Assembly (NCBI GenBank): GCA_005799545.1
Contig: SYGM01000092.1
Location: 1 to 43,589, forward strand
Length of the DNA stretch: 43,589 nt
Source of the DNA: Planctomycetia bacterium
GTDB lineage: Bacteria > Planctomycetota > UBA1135 > GCA-002686595
Direction: 5' to 3'
The position numbers and the translations under genes were made by a program. A model generated the notes under the pieces. It saw only the letters and a list, made by a program, of their open reading frames with translations, made no database searches and had not been told where the DNA came from. The number at the start of each line of letters is the position of its first letter. Position 1 is the first letter of the stretch. This document shows, piece by piece, positions 27,054 to 34,697 of this stretch.

Positions 27054-28660
27054 GCCAGCAACTCCGCGGCGACCTTGCGATCGTCGAAGTCCAAGACTCT
27101 TGTTCCGATGGTCTGCGTGCTCTCGTGGCCCTTGCCGGCGATCAGCACAATGTCGCCTGTGCGCGCACACTCAAGCGCCTGTCGGATCGCGTCACGGCGG
27201 TCGGGCGCCACGATCCGCTCGGCACGCGCCGGCTCCATGCCCACAAGCACCTCGGCGATGATCCGCTCGGGATCCTCGCTGCGAGGGTTGTCGCTGGTCA
27301 CCACCGCGATGTCGGCGAGATCGTTGACCACCCGGCCCATCGGCGCCCGCTTCCCGCGGTCACGGTCGCCTCCGCAGCCAAAAACAACGATCAGACGGCC
27401 CCCGCTTGCGGCGTGGTCCGTGCCCCTCGTCCCCGGCTCTGACGCGCGGTCAGAAACGCAGGAACGCGTGCTCTTTTGCGGGTTGGAAAAGCGCGTGTCA
27501 AGGGTCTGCGAAGCAGCCTCGCCGAGGCTCGCCCGCAGCGCACGGCAGACATTCTCCAACGCGTCTTCGGTATGCGCATAATCCACGAACACGCGACGGC
27601 CTCCGCGCGGATCGAACACGCGCTCCAGCCGGCCGGGTGCCGGGTAGACGGTCGCGAGTCCGGCCACGATCGCGGCCGGACTCGCTCCCGACAGCAGCGC
27701 GCAGGCACTGGCGCACAGCGCATTCTCGATGTTGAACCGTCCGGTCAACGGAAGACGCACCTCGCACCTCGAGATCCCCATCCCATTGAGGACAAGGCGC
27801 GTTCCGTTGTCGTCGGTCATCAAAGAAGAAGCGCTGAGATCGCCCTGCGACCGGTCGCTGTTCGTTGTCACGCTGTAGCGCACGACCTGCGCACCGCGTT
27901 GTTGTGCGATTTCCGCCAACCGCTCGCTGGCGGGGTCGGCGGCGTTGAGGATGGCGAAGCCTCCGCGCTCCAGACCCTCGAACAGGCGCGCCTTGGCACG
28001 GAAGTACCGCTCCATGTCGCCGTGGTAGTCGAGGTGATCGCGGGTGAGGTTGGTGAACTGGGCGGCCTGCACCGTGAGGCCAGCCAGCCGCTCCTGATCG
28101 AGCGCGTGCGAGCTCGCTTCCATGGCGATCGCCTGCCCGCCGAGCTCCACGTGGCGGGCGAGGATGCGGGCCAGATCGGTGGCATCCGGCGTAGTGTGCG
28201 TGGCGGCTTCCAGCCGGCCGTCCGCCAGGCGGTTGCCGGCCGTGCCGAGCACGCCTGAGCGCTTGCCGCCGGCCGCGAGCAGCTGGGCCGTGAGGTGGGC
28301 GGTGGTGGTCTTGCCGTTGGTGCCCGTGACGGCCGCGACGAACAGCGCGCGGGCGGGCTCACCGAGCACCCGATGGGCGGCGCAGCCAGTCACGCGCCGG
28401 GCCTCGGGGTGCACCCACACGGGCGTTCCCGCAAAACGCATCGCGAGCGCCGGATCGCTGGTCAGCACCGCGCCGGCCCCCTTGGCGAGGGCATCGGCGA
28501 CGTAGCGCGCTCCGTCATCCCTGGAGCCGCCAAGAGCGGAGAAAAGATCACCGGGGCCCACCCGGCGACTGTCCAGATGGACACCGGTGATCTTCGGTCC
28601 ATCGTCCCGCACGGACGAGAGGGACCCCCCCAAAACCCGAGCCAGCTCAGTGAGGCGCAC
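27050..28660 (-). CDS. murE: UDP-MurNAc-tripeptide synthetase (meso-DAP type) with insertion
   Basis: A 536-residue Mur ligase. The ATP loop TGTNGKTTT is at 112-120, HTTPDATDL near 153 and VDYAHTEDALENV near 360. The DNPR motif at 457-460 is the signature for meso-diaminopimelate as substrate, predicting DAP-type peptidoglycan. Residues about 380-420 are an insertion not found in typical MurE, rich in Ser, Thr, Arg and Asp, lying before RLIVVFGCGGDRDRGKR. The start is a GTG at 28660 with GGAGG 7 bases upstream; it overlaps the PBP stop. Upstream in-frame codons belong to the overlapping PBP gene. Confidence 0.93.
   Translation of the reverse strand: MRLTELARVLGGSLSSVRDDGPKITGVHLDSRRVGPGDLFSALGGSRDDGARYVADALAKGAGAVLTSDPALAMRFAGTPVWVHPEARRVTGCAAHRVLGEPARALFVAAVTGTNGKTTTAHLTAQLLAAGGKRSGVLGTAGNRLADGRLEAATHTTPDATDLARILARHVELGGQAIAMEASSHALDQERLAGLTVQAAQFTNLTRDHLDYHGDMERYFRAKARLFEGLERGGFAILNAADPASERLAEIAQQRGAQVVRYSVTTNSDRSQGDLSASSLMTDDNGTRLVLNGMGISRCEVRLPLTGRFNIENALCASACALLSGASPAAIVAGLATVYPAPGRLERVFDPRGGRRVFVDYAHTEDALENVCRALRASLGEAASQTLDTRFSNPQKSTRSCVSDRASEPGTRGTDHAASGGRLIVVFGCGGDRDRGKRAPMGRVVNDLADIAVVTSDNPRSEDPERIIAEVLVGMEPARAERIVAPDRRDAIRQALECARTGDIVLIAGKGHESTQTIGTRVLDFDDRKVAAELLA
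27401..27523 (-). repeat. In-frame insertion with palindromes inside murE
   Basis: This stretch encodes the 41 extra residues of MurE. It contains a perfect hairpin TCTGAC (27438-27443) / GTCAGA (27449-27454) and a longer imperfect palindrome centred on CTCTTTTGCGGGTTGGAAAAGCG (27471-27493). Its codons are less GC-biased than the flanks. It could be a small palindromic element of the kind that inserts in frame into bacterial genes. Confidence 0.35.
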
Positions 28661-31115
28661 GCTGGGCCTCCTTCCAAGGCTGGTCGGTTTGCTTCGCCGC
28701 CGCTTCGATGAAGCGGTTCTTCGGCTGTTGTTCCTGCTTGGACTTGGGTCCGAGCTTCTCGTCGACGAGCGGAGCGAATCCGTCCACATCGCGAGCGTGC
28801 ACTCGCACACCGCCGCGGGTGATGCCCAGCGCCTCCTTGAGGATGCTCATGGCGCCGGGACCGGCGGTCTCCGAGCCGTAGTGGCGCGCTCCGCGGGGTT
28901 CTTCGACCACCACGAACACCAGCACCTCGCGCTCGGTTCCCGGCAGACGACCGAACACGGCGATCGAGCAGGTGTAGCAGTTGCCGCGGTGCGGCCTGCG
29001 CTGCAGCAGTTCCTTGCGCGAGATGCGCGGCGTGCCCGGCTGGTGGTGCTGGTTGTACTCCAGCTCCGCGTGCAGGCAGACCTCGTTGCCGACCTTCTGG
29101 GCGGTGCCGGTCTTGGTGCCCATCAGGATCTCTTCGGTGTAGAGGTTCCGGCCCGTGCCGTAGCGCGCGCCCGCGTTCATCATCGAGCGCACCGACTGCG
29201 CGGTCGCCTCCGACCAGATGCGCGTGCCTTCCTCCGGCTCGGGCAGCTGCTCCACGCGGCCGTTCTGCTCGACCGCGTCGATCAGGCGCAGCGGACGCCA
29301 CTGGCCCCCGCGCACAAGCGCGGCGAGACCCGCCGCGTGCTGCCACATCGTCACACCCAGCTCGTGTCCGATCGAGGTCGACGCGTGCTTGTAGATCTTG
29401 TCCCAGGGCCAGGACGGCACGCTGCCCTTGCGCTCAGGCCCCAGCCCCGCGTGCGGGTAGTCGCCGTAGCCCATCAGCTTGAGACGCTTGTAGTGCTCGA
29501 AGGGCTCGGTGCGCAGACCGATCTGCACCATGGCGGCGTTGGAGGAGTAGGCCAGCGCCTGCTCGGGCGTCAGGAGTCCGTGCTTGGCGCCTTCGGCCTC
29601 GCCGATCTTGCGCTTGCCTTCCAGCACGGCGCTGAGATTGTGCGTGTCGATCCTGTCGTGATCCGGATCGATGGCCCCGGTGTCGACCGCGGTCGCCATG
29701 ACCATCGTCTTCATGGTCGAGCCTGGCGTGAAGACATGCAGCGCGGGCATGAAGCCCCACACGCCGTACTCCGAGACCGATTCCACCGCCAGCACGCGAC
29801 CGCTCTCGACCTCCAGCGCCATGCCCATCACCAGTGCGGGCTTGTGTTCATGGCTGATGTCCTGCAGCACGGCGCGCAGGTGCCGCTGCAGCGACAGATC
29901 CAGCGTCGTGATCACGCGCGGCGTGGGGCTGGCGACATCGAGATCCTGGAAGTGACGGCGCGGGCTGCGGCGCGGCACATAGCTCGCGAGGAAGTAATAG
30001 CGCTCCGGATCGGTCTCGACCCAGTCGTACTGCGGCTGCGCCAGCAGATCGTAGGCTGCGAGCTCCAGCCCGCTGATCGGGCTGGGGTAGTTGAGACGCA
30101 GCAGTGTGCGAGCCTCCAGCTCGGCCTCCTCCTCCTCGCGCAGCGGCCGGTCCGTCGGCAGCAGCAGCTCCTGCCGGGCGCGCGCACGCGCATTCTCGGC
30201 ATCGAGCATGCCCCAGGCTCCCAGCACGGCCATGGGTAGTTCCTCATCACCGCCGGCGCGGCCGGGGTAGCTGCGCTTGTTGATCGGCACGAGCTTGATC
30301 TGGTACGAGCGCACGCGCTGCGCCTTGAAGAACTCGTACAGGCGCATGGAGACCTCGGGCTGGACCTCCTTCTTCAGCACCTTGTACTGCAGCGGGAACA
30401 GCGCGCCCCACACCAGCTGGCGCATGTCCTTGAGCTCATCCGCATCGCCGTCGAGGGCGCGCTTCTGGTCCGTGCCGACCAGACAGGTGATAAGGTCATC
30501 GCCGATGCGGCGCGTCCAAGCCACCGTGCTGGCGGCCTTGTGCTGCTCGCGCACTTGGGGAGAGAGCACCAGCAGCGGGTTCCACCACAACTGCCAGCCG
30601 CCGGAGCGCGTCGCGCGCACTTCCATGCCGGCCACGGGGTTCGCCGGCTGCTTTTCGTCGTGGCTACCGTGCGCGATCCAGGCCGCAATCGCGCGCGCCT
30701 GCGCCTCATCGAGCCGGAAGGGCGCCTTGTCCACCGCAATCCAGCCGCCCTGCGAGCCCTCGGGGAACAGCTCCGCGATCGCGCGCTCGCGCGTCCAGCC
30801 GAGGATCTCCGCGAGCTGCGGGATGAACGTGTTGGGCGTGTGGGCCTGCCACAGCGCGCAGGGATAGGCGACCAGCTCCTGGCGCTCCATCGACAGCGCC
30901 AGCGGCACGCCGTTGCGATCGACCAGATCGAAGGTCACCTCGGAGGAGCGCTGCTCGGTCAGCGAGCGCGGCTGCACACCCTCATCCTCCGCGCTGATCA
31001 CCAGCGCCTTGAGCGCGACGATCGCCAGCACCGAGAGGATCAACAGGAAGGCCGCCGACAGGCGCAGGCCCGAAGCGGACTCGAAGCTCGACTTGATCGG
31101 AGCGGGACCGTTCAC
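28647..31115 (-). CDS. ftsI: Large FtsI-like class B penicillin-binding protein (transpeptidase)
   Basis: An 822-residue PBP, much longer than the ~580 residues of typical FtsI. One N-terminal membrane anchor (20-40) is followed by an unusually long periplasmic region of about 350 residues before the transpeptidase domain. The active site is complete: Ser466-x2-Lys469 (TPGSTMK), Ser524-x-Asn526 (YSSNAAMV) and Lys668-Thr-Gly670 (KTGTAQK). After KTG lies an extra loop with HH and CYTC, then a Lys/Gln-rich tail. It would cross-link septal peptidoglycan with FtsW. It overlaps the FtsL-like gene by 4 bases and murE by 14. Confidence 0.9.
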   Translation of the reverse strand: MNGPAPIKSSFESASGLRLSAAFLLILSVLAIVALKALVISAEDEGVQPRSLTEQRSSEVTFDLVDRNGVPLALSMERQELVAYPCALWQAHTPNTFIPQLAEILGWTRERAIAELFPEGSQGGWIAVDKAPFRLDEAQARAIAAWIAHGSHDEKQPANPVAGMEVRATRSGGWQLWWNPLLVLSPQVREQHKAASTVAWTRRIGDDLITCLVGTDQKRALDGDADELKDMRQLVWGALFPLQYKVLKKEVQPEVSMRLYEFFKAQRVRSYQIKLVPINKRSYPGRAGGDEELPMAVLGAWGMLDAENARARARQELLLPTDRPLREEEEAELEARTLLRLNYPSPISGLELAAYDLLAQPQYDWVETDPERYYFLASYVPRRSPRRHFQDLDVASPTPRVITTLDLSLQRHLRAVLQDISHEHKPALVMGMALEVESGRVLAVESVSEYGVWGFMPALHVFTPGSTMKTMVMATAVDTGAIDPDHDRIDTHNLSAVLEGKRKIGEAEGAKHGLLTPEQALAYSSNAAMVQIGLRTEPFEHYKRLKLMGYGDYPHAGLGPERKGSVPSWPWDKIYKHASTSIGHELGVTMWQHAAGLAALVRGGQWRPLRLIDAVEQNGRVEQLPEPEEGTRIWSEATAQSVRSMMNAGARYGTGRNLYTEEILMGTKTGTAQKVGNEVCLHAELEYNQHHQPGTPRISRKELLQRRPHRGNCYTCSIAVFGRLPGTEREVLVFVVVEEPRGARHYGSETAGPGAMSILKEALGITRGGVRVHARDVDGFAPLVDEKLGPKSKQEQQPKNRFIEAAAKQTDQPWKEAQRAPH

Positions 31116-31387
31116 AGGCTCGCCTCCCGGGCGTCGATGTCCTTCTGCGAGGGCGTCTTCTCCTTGGCGCGCTCCAGGATCTGTTCGTCATAGGGCAGCA
31201 CGCCCCAATCCGCCGAGAGCAGTCGCACCTCGCGCTCGCGCGTGACGCCTTCGAGCATCCGGCAGCGCTCCATCACCTCGTTGAGCTGAGTGCCCCGGTC
31301 GCGGTTCTCGGCCTGCTGCAGGCTCGTGAAGAGCCCCAAGGCCAGACAACCGGCTGCCAGTGCGAAGGACAGCACCGTGCGGGTCAC
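31112..31387 (-). CDS. FtsL-like small membrane protein
   Basis: A 91-residue single-pass protein. A hydrophobic segment at residues 5-23 (VLSFALAAGCLALGLFTSL) is followed by a helical stretch with coiled-coil spacing (LNEVMERCRMLEGVTREREVRLL). Size, topology and position between rsmH and the PBP gene match FtsL, a scaffold of the division-wall synthase; sequence identity is always weak in this family. The GTG start at 31387 overlaps the rsmH stop by 4 bases. The longer frame to 31702 only shadows rsmH. Confidence 0.7.
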   Translation of the reverse strand: MTRTVLSFALAAGCLALGLFTSLQQAENRDRGTQLNEVMERCRMLEGVTREREVRLLSADWGVLPYDEQILERAKEKTPSQKDIDAREASL

Positions 31388-32373
31388 GCCGCACCCCCTT
31401 CCCGCACCTGCTGCCCCGGCGCCTGCTCGAGGCGGCGCGCGATGCGCAGCTTGGCCGAGCGCGCGCGCGGAGTGGTGCGGCACTCCTCGCGAGAGGGCTC
31501 GATGGCGCCCTTGCCGATGCGCTCGAGCTCGCCCGCGCGCTCGCCCTCGGCAAAACGCTGCTTGACGAAGACGTCCTCGCCCGAGTGGAAGCTGATCACC
31601 GCCAGCAAACCGCCGGGCGCCAGCACCTCGCAGGCCGACTCCAGCGCCAGGCGCAGCTCCTCGCCCTCCTCGTTGACCGCGCGGCGCAGCGCCTGGAAGC
31701 ACAGCGTCGCGGGGTGGATCTTGCCGCCCCGCGGACCGCGACCGGCAACCCGCGCGATCAGATCCGCCAGCGGCAGCGTGCGCGTGAAGGGCGCATTGCG
31801 GCGCGCCTCGACGATGGCCTTGGCGATCCCGCGCGAGCGCGTCTCGCCGCCCTCGTAGTAGAACAGGTCCGCCAGCTCGCTCTCGCTCCAGCCATTGACG
31901 ATCTGCGCAGCCGTCGCGGTGCGCGTCGGATCCATGCGCATGTCGAGCGGACCGTCGGCCTGGAACGAGAAGCCGCGCTCAGGCTGATCCAGCTGCATCG
32001 AGCTGACGCCCAGATCCAGGAGCACCGCCATCACGGGCGCGACACCTTCCACGCGCACGGCCTGCGCAAGTCCCGAAGCACGCGCATGCCGCAGGCGCAC
32101 GCGCGCACCGAAGCTCGCGAGGCGCGCACCCGCGAGCTTGAGCGCCGCGGGATCCTGATCGAGTCCCAGCACGGAAAGCTGCGGGAACGACGTCAGTACG
32201 CGCTCGCTGTGGCCTCCCAGCCCCAGCGTCGCGTCGACGCACCAGCCCGTTGCGGGCTGGGGCAATTCGGTCGCGAGAGCGTGCAGAATCTCCTCGGCCA
32301 GCACCGATTGGTGCATGGTGCGCGGATCCTCGGCGCTCGAGCCCGAATCTGCTCGTTGTTCCACGGTCAACAT
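31384..32373 (-). CDS. rsmH: 16S rRNA m4C1402 methyltransferase
   Basis: A 329-residue SAM-dependent enzyme (MraW) that methylates N4 of C1402. CVDATLGLGGHSERVL near residue 45 is the SAM site, followed by LLDLGVSSMQLDQPERGFSF near 118 and FQALRRAVNEE near 225. ISFHSGEDVFVKQRF near 265 has Gly where most have Leu (ISFHSLED). The annotated ATG is 17 bases after mraZ. An alternative ATG at 32316 (MHQSVLAEE) has a better-spaced GAGGA and fits the usual family N-terminus. Confidence 0.94.
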   Translation of the reverse strand: MLTVEQRADSGSSAEDPRTMHQSVLAEEILHALATELPQPATGWCVDATLGLGGHSERVLTSFPQLSVLGLDQDPAALKLAGARLASFGARVRLRHARASGLAQAVRVEGVAPVMAVLLDLGVSSMQLDQPERGFSFQADGPLDMRMDPTRTATAAQIVNGWSESELADLFYYEGGETRSRGIAKAIVEARRNAPFTRTLPLADLIARVAGRGPRGGKIHPATLCFQALRRAVNEEGEELRLALESACEVLAPGGLLAVISFHSGEDVFVKQRFAEGERAGELERIGKGAIEPSREECRTTPRARSAKLRIARRLEQAPGQQVREGGAA

Positions 32374-32390
32374 TTCCCCACCGAATGTGT

Positions 32391-32852
32391 CTATTCGCCG
32401 CTCGTGGGAGGTTCCCCGCTGAGCACCTCATCGAGGTGCTGGAGGAGCTCACCATTGCGTGCTTCGTAGGATTCCCAGGCTTCTTTGGACCAGATCTCCG
32501 CTCGGTCCTTCACACCGACAAGGACCACCTCCCTGTCGATGCCTGCGTGTCGCTTGAGCTTGTCCGGCATCAGCACGCGTCCGGTCGAATCAAGCTCCAC
32601 CTGCACGGTGTTCGCGTAGAACAGGCGCTGTGCGGCGCGCTGCGCTGCGTTGGCGAAGGTGCGGGCTTCGAACTCGCGCTGCACGCGGTCGAATCCGTCC
32701 TGCGAGAACAGGTACAGGCAGTGGTCCTGGCCGGCGCTGAGGTAAGCGACAAGGCTCCCCTGCTCCGTGCGGGACAGTTGCTCCTGAATCCTCTTGGGAA
32801 TCACGAGGCGGTTCTTGCTGTCGAGGGAGTGCTGGTACTCACCGAAGAGCAC
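32391..32852 (-). CDS. mraZ: Transcriptional regulator MraZ
   Basis: A 153-residue AbrB-fold protein with two MraZ repeats: residues 1-50 (GEYQHSLDSKNRLVIPKRIQ) and 80-125 (NTVQVELDSTGRVLMPDKLK). MraZ binds direct repeats in its own promoter and controls the dcw operon, and it also stimulates or modulates RsmH. The gene uses a GTG start after a GGGGGTGAAG leader. GTGGG-type repeats 36-86 bases upstream are its probable targets. Confidence 0.95.
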   Translation of the reverse strand: MLFGEYQHSLDSKNRLVIPKRIQEQLSRTEQGSLVAYLSAGQDHCLYLFSQDGFDRVQREFEARTFANAAQRAAQRLFYANTVQVELDSTGRVLMPDKLKRHAGIDREVVLVGVKDRAEIWSKEAWESYEARNGELLQHLDEVLSGEPPTSGE

Positions 32853-32887
32853 GCTTCACCCCCACTCGCGACGCGCGCGAGGACTGC

Positions 32888-32938
32888 AAGTCCCACAAAG
32901 TCCCACCAAGCTCCACAACCTGATTCGACACTCCCACA
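32888..32938 (-). promoter_or_regulatory. MraZ box array upstream of mraZ
   Basis: On the minus strand, three adjacent 10-bp units read GTGGAGCTTG, GTGGGACTTT and GTGGGACTTG (32917 to 32888), and a fourth, GTGGGAGTGT, lies at 32938-32929. MraZ of other bacteria binds TGGG-containing direct repeats with about 10-bp spacing. Position and period fit autoregulation of the dcw cluster. Confidence 0.75.
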
Positions 32939-33140
32939 AAAGGCCTCGCAAGGGCCTCCAAACGCGAAAAACAGCCCACCGAGGGGCTTGTGGAGAAGGC
33001 GTGGAGGCCACCCCGCAGGGAATTGCGGGGTCTGGAGCTTCAACCACTACAGGTTGTGGCCCAACCTACGCACTGGGACGACCCTTCCCACTATCGGGAA
33101 AGCGTCAAAAAAAGCGCGCAAAAAGCTCGCTCAGCAACGC
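32939..33140. other. Non-coding leader upstream of the MraZ boxes, with hairpins
   Basis: No credible gene is seen here. The region holds a perfect 7-bp hairpin CCCCGCA (33011-33017) / TGCGGGG (33024-33030), smaller inverted repeats around AACC-ACTACA-GGTT (33043-33056) and TTCCC-GGGAA (about 33087-33102), and an A-rich plus-strand stretch near 33108-33125 (T-rich when read with the operon). The dcw promoter probably lies here, but no clear -35/-10 pair stands out. Confidence 0.4.
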
Positions 33141-33734
33141 TCAAGCACTTGCCGAAGCCCCGGTCGTTTGACCTGAGGGCTCGAGCGGCTCGGAGTCCGC
33201 GGACGCGCTCGCATCCGAATCCCCCGCTCCCGACTCCAAGAAGCCCGCGTCCGCTCCCTCGAAAACCTGCAGCAGTTCTCCCTGCAGGCTCGCCAGCCGC
33301 TCGGGGCTGAAGTCGAACACGAACACCTTCCACAGCTCCTGCCGGCGCGGTTGGCGCACGATCAGCGCTTCCCCGTCCTCACCGCGCGAGACGCGCTCGA
33401 GCTTGAGACGCCGCTTGCGCATCAGGATCAGGCACAGGACGAAGCGCAGCTGGCGGATGCGCTCCTCGGTCCGGCCCTCGAGGCGCAGGAAAAGCTGCTC
33501 GAGCGTCGGCAGGTCGAATTCCAGCCCGCGCTTCTTCGTCGAGCTCATGCGCGTGAACCAGAAGAACAGGTCCTCGCGGCCGGGCGAGGGCTGGAAGCAG
33601 GCCGTGCAGCTGTCCGAGCGGGAGAGCTCCTCACCGCGGATCGAGAGCAGGGAGACATGCCGCTCGCCCTCGTGGAATTCCCGCTCGCAAGTGGCGCAAC
33701 GAGGGGCTCGGCGCGTGATCTTCCATTCAGCCAT
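33141..33734 (-). CDS. Zinc-ribbon protein of unknown function upstream of mraZ
   Basis: A 197-residue soluble protein. Cys13-x2-Cys16 (PRCATCEREF) and Cys43-x2-Cys46 (DSCTACFQPS) can form one zinc ribbon. The middle (about 70-125) is a charged helical region, LEQLFLRLEGRTEERIRQLR then KRRLKLERV. The C-terminus is Ser/Ala/Glu-rich and disordered. The role is unknown; a nucleic-acid or protein adaptor is possible. I chose the ATG at 33734 because the N-terminal ribbon follows closely. It lies 34 bases after the HEAT-like lipoprotein gene and 288 bases before mraZ. Confidence 0.7.
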   Translation of the reverse strand: MAEWKITRRAPRCATCEREFHEGERHVSLLSIRGEELSRSDSCTACFQPSPGREDLFFWFTRMSSTKKRGLEFDLPTLEQLFLRLEGRTEERIRQLRFVLCLILMRKRRLKLERVSRGEDGEALIVRQPRRQELWKVFVFDFSPERLASLQGELLQVFEGADAGFLESGAGDSDASASADSEPLEPSGQTTGASASA

Positions 33735-33768
33735 CGCCCGCCTACTTTGCGCCAAGGCCCGCGCGGGG

Positions 33769-34692
33769 TCAACGCCGCGAGCCGATTCTGTCCCACCACT
33801 CCTGCCACTCCGGGAGGGTGCGATCGCGCTGCTCGCCCGAGAGCACCTCGAGGCTCTTGCGCCCGGCCTTGACGGCCGCTGCCGCGCCCTTGCGCTCCAG
33901 CCGGGTCAGGCCGTCGATCAGCCAGGGAATCGCGCGCGGCTCGCCGAGCACGCCGAAGCCCTCGGCGGCCTTCTGGGCCACGGCGAGGTCGGGGTCGGCG
34001 AGGCCCTGGCGCAGGATCCCGGCCACGAAGCCCTTGTTCTGCTGCTGCGCGCCGATGCTCGCGAGGCTGGACTGGGCCTCCCCGCGCACCAGCCAGTCCG
34101 GGTCGTGCCGCGCGAGCGCGCCGAGTCGCTCCCACTCGGCCGTCGGGATCGGCGTCTCTCCCGCGGGCAGCTTGCCCCACAGCTCCACCATGCGGCGACG
34201 CACGCTTGCGGAGGGATCGGAGCAGCGCTCCGCCACCGGTGCGCGGGCGCCCGGGCCGATTGCGATCAGGAGATCGGCGCTGAGGTAGGCCACGACGCCG
34301 TCGCCTTTGGCGGTGAGCTCCACGAGGAGCGGCGTCGAGTCCGCCGGCATGCGCACCAACTGGGCGCGCGAGCGCTCGAAGGGACCGTCCGCTTCGCCGA
34401 TCCCGGCGAGCTTGGACTGCTCGAAGTGGCGCACGAGATCGCGCACGAGGTTGTCGACCAGAAAGCTCCGCTCGTCGGGTTTGGCGAGCACGCTTGGTTC
34501 GAGTTCCGCCCACTGCGCACCGCCCGCGCGCCAGGCGGAGAGGATCGCGCGCTCGCGCTCCGGCAGTTCGTCGGTGCGCAGCACGCGCGGCCGCTCGAGC
34601 GGGGTCGGCAGCGGTGAACTCGCCGTCGGCGCCGGCGAAGGGCTGTTGCAGGCGCCCAGCCAGACAAGCAGCAGCAGGTTGCCGGTCCTCAC
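33769..34692 (-). CDS. HEAT-repeat-like lipoprotein
   Basis: A 307-residue protein beginning with a GTG, NLLLLVWLGACNS being a lipoprotein signal with the lipobox Cys at residue 15, followed by a Ser/Pro linker. The C-terminal half has HEAT/PBS-type helical repeats: ARHDPDWLVRGEAQSSLASI, LADPDLAVAQKAAEGFGVLG and EPRAIPWLIDGLTRLERKGA. HEAT scaffolds bind proteins. The end, LPEWQEWWDRIGSRR, is a short Trp-rich tail. It starts 5 bases after the glycosyltransferase stop, so the two are co-transcribed. No enzymatic motif is seen. Confidence 0.75.
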   Translation of the reverse strand: MRTGNLLLLVWLGACNSPSPAPTASSPLPTPLERPRVLRTDELPERERAILSAWRAGGAQWAELEPSVLAKPDERSFLVDNLVRDLVRHFEQSKLAGIGEADGPFERSRAQLVRMPADSTPLLVELTAKGDGVVAYLSADLLIAIGPGARAPVAERCSDPSASVRRRMVELWGKLPAGETPIPTAEWERLGALARHDPDWLVRGEAQSSLASIGAQQQNKGFVAGILRQGLADPDLAVAQKAAEGFGVLGEPRAIPWLIDGLTRLERKGAAAAVKAGRKSLEVLSGEQRDRTLPEWQEWWDRIGSRR

Positions 34693-34697
34693 GCGCC

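Noticed and set aside
33011-33030. Intrinsic terminator of the zinc-ribbon gene
   Set aside because: The hairpin CCCCGCA/TGCGGGG has no T-run on either strand, so I list it only as a structure in the spacer.
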